In this document: positions 58,361-64,000 of the stretch, one piece after another
How positions within the stretch are numbered: the first letter of the stretch is position 1
Layout: each line of letters begins with the position of its first letter
From: Euptelea pleiosperma
Lineage: Eukaryota > Streptophyta > Magnoliopsida > Ranunculales > Eupteleaceae
Assembly: GCA_035048495.1 (NCBI GenBank)
Contig: CM068540.1
Span: forward strand, 10,524,829-10,588,828
Length of the DNA: 64,000 bases
Direction of reading: 5' to 3'
Position numbers and translations under genes: made by a program
Notes under the pieces: generated by a model
What the model saw: only the letters and a program-made list of their open reading frames with translations
Databases searched by the model: none
Told to the model about the DNA's origin: nothing

Positions 58361-59066
58361 GTCTAATTTTTGGCCTGACCTTCTTTCTCTTGGCCATGTG
58401 GCCGATATACATTACTTCATGGCCCTTCGATTGGCCGTATATGAAAGTAGGATTTTTCCGCGTCGTTGGTTACGGAAACCCTAATTCCAACAAGATTTGT
58501 AATTTGATTCGAATTTTAATCCTGCAAAATATGCAATTTGTATAGGGATTCGTGTCGGATGTCGATCCGCACTCGGGGTTAGTTCGCGCGATTCATGAAC
58601 ATGAAATGACGGATTTATTTCAGAAATTGTGTTGGGATGAGAATGGTGAAGCAATTTAAAACATGCTTAGTGATTTTTAGAGAGAGAAATTGCCACAAGC
58701 AATTAGAACAAAAATAAGACTAAAAATGCAATAATGCAAACTCAACTAAACTTTATTCAATCAAAATATTTACAAACTTTCTTTGCAAAAATCACTACAA
58801 ATAATGACTATAAAGAGATGTAGAGAGAGAAACAAAAGATGAAGGGATTAAGTAGAGAGAGAAAATCTAGCGAGATGAGAGAGCCAAGAGGGAAGATGAG
58901 GTAAGGCGTTGCTGGTGAAGACGGTGACGATGAAGGACAGATCTGCATGTGATGCAGATCTATATCGTTGCAGACCAATGGAGGAGGCACTGGAGCAAGG
59001 AGAACTGGTAGTGTGGTGTTACGGGGCTACCCTATCGGAGGAGCAGGCGGAGGGGGGCGCTGACGG

Positions 59067-59146
59067 CCGGAGTTGCAGGTCTGCAACTCCGGCGTTGAGA
59101 AAACGGTAATGACCAAAAATGAAAACGAAAAATATGAGAAGAAAAA

Positions 59147-59181
<35 letters not shown>

Positions 59182-59236
59182 AGAAGAAGAAGAAGAATAA
59201 TCCTTACCAGACGGCCGGAGTTGCAGGCGACTCCGG
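59067..59236. repeat. Two hairpins flanking a (GAA)n run (F1-g)
   Basis: Dyads at 59067-59092 and 59215-59236 enclose an AAG/GAA run (59144-59196), the same arrangement as in F1-f. Confidence 0.85.
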
Positions 59237-60355
59237 CGAAGACGTGAAGAAGATGAAGAAAAGGAAAAAGAGAAAAGAAGAAAAAGAAGGAGAATGGGGC
59301 TAAGGGTGAAGGGATCCGTGCGGGATTGATAGGGGGAGAGAATGGAAGAGATTGGAGGGGGATTAGGGTTCGAACGAACCCCTCTCCTTCTCCTTTTAAA
59401 GCTCCCTATTTTCATTAATGGAAATAGGGTATTTTTGAAATAAAAAAAATCTACTTTTCTATGGGGAATCTCCCCAATTAGTGGACCCCCCATTTTTTTG
59501 AAATTTAATTAAAATTCTTTGGAAATTCACGGGGTCCACTAACTGGTTGGACAGCGGGTCGATGATGATGGGCCCGGCTACTGGCCCACATGGATTTGTG
59601 ATGTCCATTGTCTCACAAGATGATGTAACAGACGGTCTGATGGCGATCGGATGGATGGTGACTTGATTGGGACTCAGATTGGTAGATCGACGGATCTAGA
59701 GAGATCCAACGGTCCGATTGAAGATCCAACGGTCCGATGGAAGATCCAACGGTCAGAAAGCTAAGAGAGATGAGATAGAGCCGATGGGCAGGAGTTCTGG
59801 GGTTAGGTCAGTAGATTCGAGGACCGAGAGATGAAGAGAGAGAGAGAATAAGGAGAGATGAGAGAGAAAGTATCAGAAAATAGAGAGAAAAGCACTAGCG
59901 GAGGGTCTGGAACCCTGGTCTTCACTGTGACCATCCTCACGCTTCTCCAGTAGAGTCGACTATCATTCTTTGCTGACTCATGTGGCTTTAAACGCTTTGG
60001 TCCGTCTCTTGGTCATTGGCTCTCCTGCTCTCTTCGTTCTTTGGGCCGGCTTTTTGGTCCTCTTATTCGGCCCATATTTGGCCCATATCTTCTAGTCATA
60101 GCATGTGGGCTCTTTAAGCTTTGATAATGGGCTTTCATGATCGATTTGGGCCCACAAGTCTCGAGAATCGTCCCATCGGGGTTTCCTGCGACAGAAGAAG
60201 CGCGTAATGAGACTTTATCAGAACGGCTTAATATCTAGACTTTCAAAAATGTGTTTAATGCATGCAAATATACCATTTCGTCCAGAAAAGTGTGTTCTAC
60301 GCAACAAAAGAGACTCTTACATAGAAAAGTAGATAAATAGAGTATTTTAACGTGG

Positions 60356-60475
60356 GAGAATGCAATAACGCTAAAGGGATAATCGCTTAAAATAAGCACT
60401 TTTGAGCGAATATCAGAGAGTGCGATAATGCTAAAAGGATAATTGCTTAAAATAAGCACTTTTGAGCGAATATCA
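60356..60475. repeat. 60-bp tandem duplication at the F1-g LTR edge
   Basis: The terminal block (GAGAATGCAATAACGC ... GCGAATATCA) is present twice, as 60356-60415 and 60416-60475, with about six differences. Confidence 0.88.
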
Positions 60476-60660
60476 CAACCCCCAACTAGCATATTGCCAA
60501 TCCTTGGCAATTAGTGCGAAATAAATGAGCTTAAAAGGGATCTGCACATGCTGCACACTTTTTCATATTAGCTCAGGGAAAACACCGTTCGTCAAATCAT
60601 TTAATGGATGGAAAAATAGTTACATGTTAGCGAAGAGTTGGAAAGTTTTGGCAAGACTAC
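60476..60660 (-). mobile_element. F1-g internal region, first piece
   Basis: It begins (plus strand) CAACCCCCAACTAGCATATT, the reverse complement of the bases before the F1-a LTR (669-728), and is interrupted by F1-h at 60661. It is non-coding. Confidence 0.7.
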
Positions 60661-61773
60661 TGAAAGTAGGGTATTTTCCGCGTCGTTGGTTACGGAAACC
60701 CTAGAATCAACACATTTTGTAATTTTTATCCGATTATCCTGCAAAATTGATAGATATTTGTATAGGGATTCGTGTCGGATGTCGATCCTCACTCGGGATT
60801 AGTCGGGTTAGCGCAATAATGACATAAAATGATGGGAAATTTGCAGAGAATGGAACATAATAAATCATCTTCATTCAATCAAAATTGTCTTTTACAGCAA
60901 AAATCTAACAAAATAACTAAACTAGAAAGCATTTTAATAAGAGAGGGATGTAGAGAGAGAAAGAGGTTTTGAGAGAGAGAAACTAGAGAGAGAAAGTTAG
61001 AAAAATGTTAAAGAGGAGAGAGAGAAAGTGGTAGAAGAAGAGAGAAATCTAATCCTAGAGAGAGGTCTAGAGAGAGAAAGTAGAGAGGAGATTGGAGAGA
61101 TAGAGAGAGAGAAGTAGTTCTAGAAAGAAAAGATGAAACTGATCGCCATCGAAATTGTTAGTGGCTGCGATGGTGCACAGGACTTGGATGATGGTGGTGG
61201 GTAATCACCTGGTCGTGATCATGGTGGATGCCGGAATGCACCACGTTGAAAACCAATGGAGCAGAATGATGGTTCACGACCTTGCTTGATGGTGGCTCAA
61301 GGATGAGAGATTGAGGAAGATGGAGGCTTGACGAGCTGCAACGATTGAAGAGTTAAGTGTGAATGATGGGGATGACTGCAAGTCGTCAAGGGGGAACACC
61401 GGTGGGAGTTGTAGGTTGTAGGTGCGTTTGGCGGACGATGGAGGGGATTGCCGGTTCTACCGGTGAAGAAGTGAAGGGTTGCAGGCGTCCTTGAGATGGG
61501 ATGAACACGTGCAAGTGCAACAGTGGTTTGTTGTGTAGCAGCGTGGTGAAGGTTTGTGCGTGGAGGATGGTAGGAGCTTGCACGGTCTAACGGTCCCTAT
61601 CTTGGGAGGGAAGAACGTCAACCGGTGGATGGAGAAGAAAAGGATGAAAACGTGGGAGAGGAGCAGATGGTGGAGGTTCAGGCGAACTTGGCAGCCCCTC
61701 CTTTGGGTTGTAAGGTGCGTTCCAAGAAGAAACGGGGAGAGGGTAGTTAGCTTACCGGCGCTAATGGAGCTCG

Positions 61774-61977
61774 CCGGAGTTGCAGGTTGCAACTCCGGCA
61801 ATATTTTTTTTTGTTTTTTTTTTTTTTTTAATTTTTATGAGAGGGGCGTGAAGGGAGATGATGGATAGAGGAGAGGAAAGATGAGAAGAGGAGGGAGAAT
61901 GGGAGAGGGAAGAGATCTACGCAGGCTGGGGAGCCCACTTGGAAGGACTGGCCGGAGTTGCAGGTCTGCAACTCTGG
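61774..61977. repeat. Two CCGGAGTTGCAG hairpins (F1-h)
   Basis: 61774-61798 is a perfect-arm dyad. 61952-61977 has one T in place of C in its right arm. Confidence 0.85.
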
Positions 61978-62375
61978 TGGATCAGAAAAGAAGTAAGAAG
62001 GAAAAGGAGAAGACGAAGAGAAGAGGAAGAAGAATAAGAAGAAGAAGAAAGGAGAAGGACTCTCCAGTTGTGCAGGTGCCGTTGAAGCTTGATTGATGGT
62101 GGTTCAAGGCTGGTTCAGTCGGTAGTTCAGTCCATGTAGGTGGAGGAGCAACAGGTGGTAGACGTTACTGGTTTGGCCAGCAACAGGTGACCATTACGAA
62201 CCAGTTTGGGTTTGTTTCGGCGTGGAGAATGGAGCAAGTGATGGCAGCGGTCCAGTGGCTCCTCTTCAAGAAGAAGAAGAAGAAGTCCGCCGGAGGGGAG
62301 GGGGTGAACCAGTCCGGCCAGCGAGGTGGTTGCTTGCCGGAGCTGCTGGCGAGATGGAGATAGAAGATAGAAGAA

Positions 62376-62509
62376 AGAGGAAGAAGAAAGAAGAAAGAAG
62401 AAGAAGAAGAAGAAGAAGAGAAGAAGAAGAGAAGAAGAAGAAGAAGAAGAGAAGAAGAAGAAAAGAAGAAGAAGAAGAAGAAGAAGAAGAGAAGAAGAAG
62501 AAAAGAAGC
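62376..62509. repeat. GAA/GAAGA microsatellite
   Basis: This interrupted GAA array of about 130 bases lies in F1-h and is the longest such tract in the window. Confidence 0.9.
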
Positions 62510-63575
62510 TACCAAGTTTTTTTTTTTTGCCGGAGTTGGCTCACCGAAGGAGGTGAGGAAGAAGAAAGAGGAGCCCGAGCTTGGTTTTTTTTTTTTTTTT
62601 TTAAAAAGGGGGAGGGAACCAACCCCTAGGGTTTCCAAAGGAGCCTTTTTAAAGAGAGAAACCGTGGGTTTCTCCCTTAGAAACTCACGGTTTCTAATTT
62701 GAAAATTTATCATTTTTTAAGGTGCGTTTGGTCACCAAGTGAAAAATGCATTTTTTTTCTCAAAAGCCCTGTCTTTTCAAACGTGCTTCCAGGGTTTTGA
62801 ATCGGGGCTAAATGACGAGGATCCTCCGATGAACGTAAGTTGTTGGATGATGAGATAGGGAGCTCACTAGATAGATCGGATGATCGACCGATTGATCAGA
62901 TGTTAGGGATGAATAATCGGATGGTCAGATGGTAGATCGGATGGCGATCGAATGGTGGATTTGATGGATGATGGTGATAGGTTAAGGAGAGAGAGTTGAT
63001 TAGAGCTAGGAGAGAGAATTAGGGGAGATGAGAGAAAAAATGGAGAGAAAAGCATTGGTAGAGGGTCTGGAACCCTGGTTTTTACTGTGTCGCTTCTCAC
63101 TCTTCACCAGTAGAGCAGACCATCATTCATTGTCGATTCATGCGGCTTTAAACGCTTTGGTCCGTCTCTTGGTCATTGGCTCTCCCGCTCTCTTCGTTCT
63201 TTGGGCCGGCTCTTCGGTCCTCTTTTTCAACCCGTATTTGGCCCATATCTTCTCGTCATAGCCTGTGGGCTCTTTAAGCTTTGATAATGGGCTCTCATGA
63301 TCGATTTGGGCCCACAAGTCTTGAGAATCGTCCCATCGGGGTTTCCTGCGACAGAAGAAGCGCGTAATGAGACTTTATCAGAACGGCTTAATATCTAGAC
63401 TTCCGAAAATGTGTTTAATGCATGCAAATATACCATTTCGTCCAGAAAAGTGTGTTCTACGCAATGAGATAGACTCTTACGTAGAAAAGTGGATAATTAG
63501 AGCAGTTTTACGTAGGAGAGTGCGATAATGCTAAAAGGATAATTGCTTAAAATAAGCACTTTTGAGCGAATATCA

Positions 63576-64000
63576 ACTACAGACTGATAATCATGACCCA
63601 GAATAGTCAGACTCTGCGTATGTGTGTGCTCAACGTTCTCATCATCCGACAGTAAAGATTTCCAAATCACCTCTAAGTTTTTATGCCTCGACCTCAAATC
63701 TCACATGTTTAGCACTCAGAATAGAATCACACAAGAAAGGTTTTCTTCTTTTTTCTCAATTTATATGTGAAGAGATGTATTTAATATAAAGAGGCAAAAG
63801 ATCTCACATATGTTTTATTTGAAGGAAGGACATCTTTATCAGAAGAAGATCTCATGATTGGAATACCACTTCACTCGGGAACGTCAGATCAAACTCTATA
63901 GCTTCTCCTTCTCTAATCTCCACATTTTATGATCGTACTATCCTAGAATCAAGTAGGACTTTCCTAGGTTGTAATGAGGCTTAGGTCAGGTGTAGAGAGA
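63576..64000 (-). mobile_element. F1-g internal region, second piece
   Basis: It continues from 60660. CTCATGATTGGAATACCACT and AACGTCAGATCAAACTCTAT correspond in reverse to ACATTCCAATCATGAG and the ATAGAGTTTGATCC...CGTTC block near 228-275. No coding domain is visible up to the window end. Confidence 0.7.

Larger units (their letters stand above)
54652..58441 (-). mobile_element. Tat-lineage element B, 3' part, inserted in the LTR of A
   Basis: Visible are a 3' LTR (54652-55501), a polypurine tract and the antisense ORF. The left edge is TATAAGGG (mutated from TGTAAGGGG) and the preceding GGTAC (54647-54651) is the expected TSD. Its gag-pol would lie to the right but is displaced by the F1-g insertion at 58442. 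B is clearly diverged from A in the LTR, though the two share architecture and aORF. Confidence 0.78.
58442..60475 (-). mobile_element. F1-g LTR (3' LTR of copy g)
   Basis: It runs from TGAAAGTAGGA to GCGAATATCA, followed not by a TSD but by internal element sequence. It is therefore the 3' LTR of an F1 element read on the minus strand. The candidate TSD is GTATA (58437-58441); its partner would be outside the window. The hairpins lie at 59067-59092 and 59215-59236. Confidence 0.82.
60661..63575 (-). mobile_element. F1-h solo LTR nested in F1-g
   Basis: It runs from TGAAAGTAGGG to GCGAATATCA with a perfect ACTAC duplication (60656-60660, 63576-63580). It is 2915 bp long. Its hairpins lie at 61774-61798 and 61952-61977, and a GAA/GAAGA microsatellite at about 62376-62509. 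The short ORFs it contains are low-complexity. Confidence 0.95.

Noticed and set aside
58442..60475. F1-g as another solo LTR
   Set aside because: The bases after its right edge (CAACC, or GAGAG after the inner copy) do not match the left flank GTATA, and the right flank matches F1 internal DNA. It is therefore a 3' LTR of a larger element.
60661..63575. CRISPR-like or other spaced direct repeats
   Set aside because: The repeats are LTR-internal microsatellites and dyads in plant DNA. There is no regular repeat-spacer pattern.

Overview
This 64-kb window looks like intergenic DNA from a flowering plant and is almost entirely nested transposable elements. The plant assignment rests on a CACTA (En/Spm-type) transposon with TNP2-like and TNPA-like genes, Tat-lineage Ty3/Gypsy elements with an antisense ORF, a Copia-type element primed by initiator Met-tRNA, and fragments of two plant gene families (GH51 alpha-L-arabinofuranosidase and an RGG/Stm1-like mRNA-binding protein). 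I see no intact host gene, rRNA, tRNA or CRISPR array, and the species cannot be named from sequence alone.

Two long-LTR families dominate. I call them F1 and F2. F1 LTRs begin TGATATTCGC and end CTACTTTCA. There are eight copies: b to f and h are solo LTRs (20427-28135, 21202-23811, 24892-27613, 34993-37632, 44888-47240, 60661-63575), and a and g (729-4136, 58442-60475) still adjoin internal DNA. All six solo copies have perfect 5-bp target-site duplications (TSDs). F2 LTRs begin TGTAATACCCTGAA and end TAACA/TGACA. There are two solo copies (4684-18975 and 41944-47327), also with perfect TSDs.

Layout. 1-4136: 3' end of an F1 element. 4137-4569: unassigned. 4570-19070: a Copia LTR fragment split by F2-a, which is itself split by an 11-kb CACTA element (5562-16627) whose genes lie on the minus strand. 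19071-20426: unassigned. 20427-28135: an F1 solo LTR containing two more F1 solo LTRs. 28136-30803: gene fragments on the minus strand. 30804-38762: a non-autonomous Copia element carrying an F1 solo LTR. 38763-54651: Tat element A on the minus strand, with gag-pol at 49.0-54.4 kb and a plus-strand antisense ORF (aORF) at 39.9-48.6 kb. That aORF is broken by a foldback Mutator-like element and by F2-b, which contains F1-f. 54652-58441: Tat element B, inserted in the LTR of A. 58442-64000: an F1 element inserted in B, with F1-h inserted in its internal part.

The TSDs give an explicit order of insertion up to five levels deep: Copia, then Tat A, Tat B, F1-g, F1-h. All the coding regions are decayed. 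Most visible premature stops can be read as C-to-T changes (CAG to TAG, CGA to TGA, TGG to TAG/TGA), as expected for long-methylated DNA. The most unusual features are the reiterated CCGGAGTTGCAG hairpins inside F1 LTRs, the conserved opposing TATA boxes around the Tat aORFs, the two unrelated gene fragments side by side, and the foldback element.
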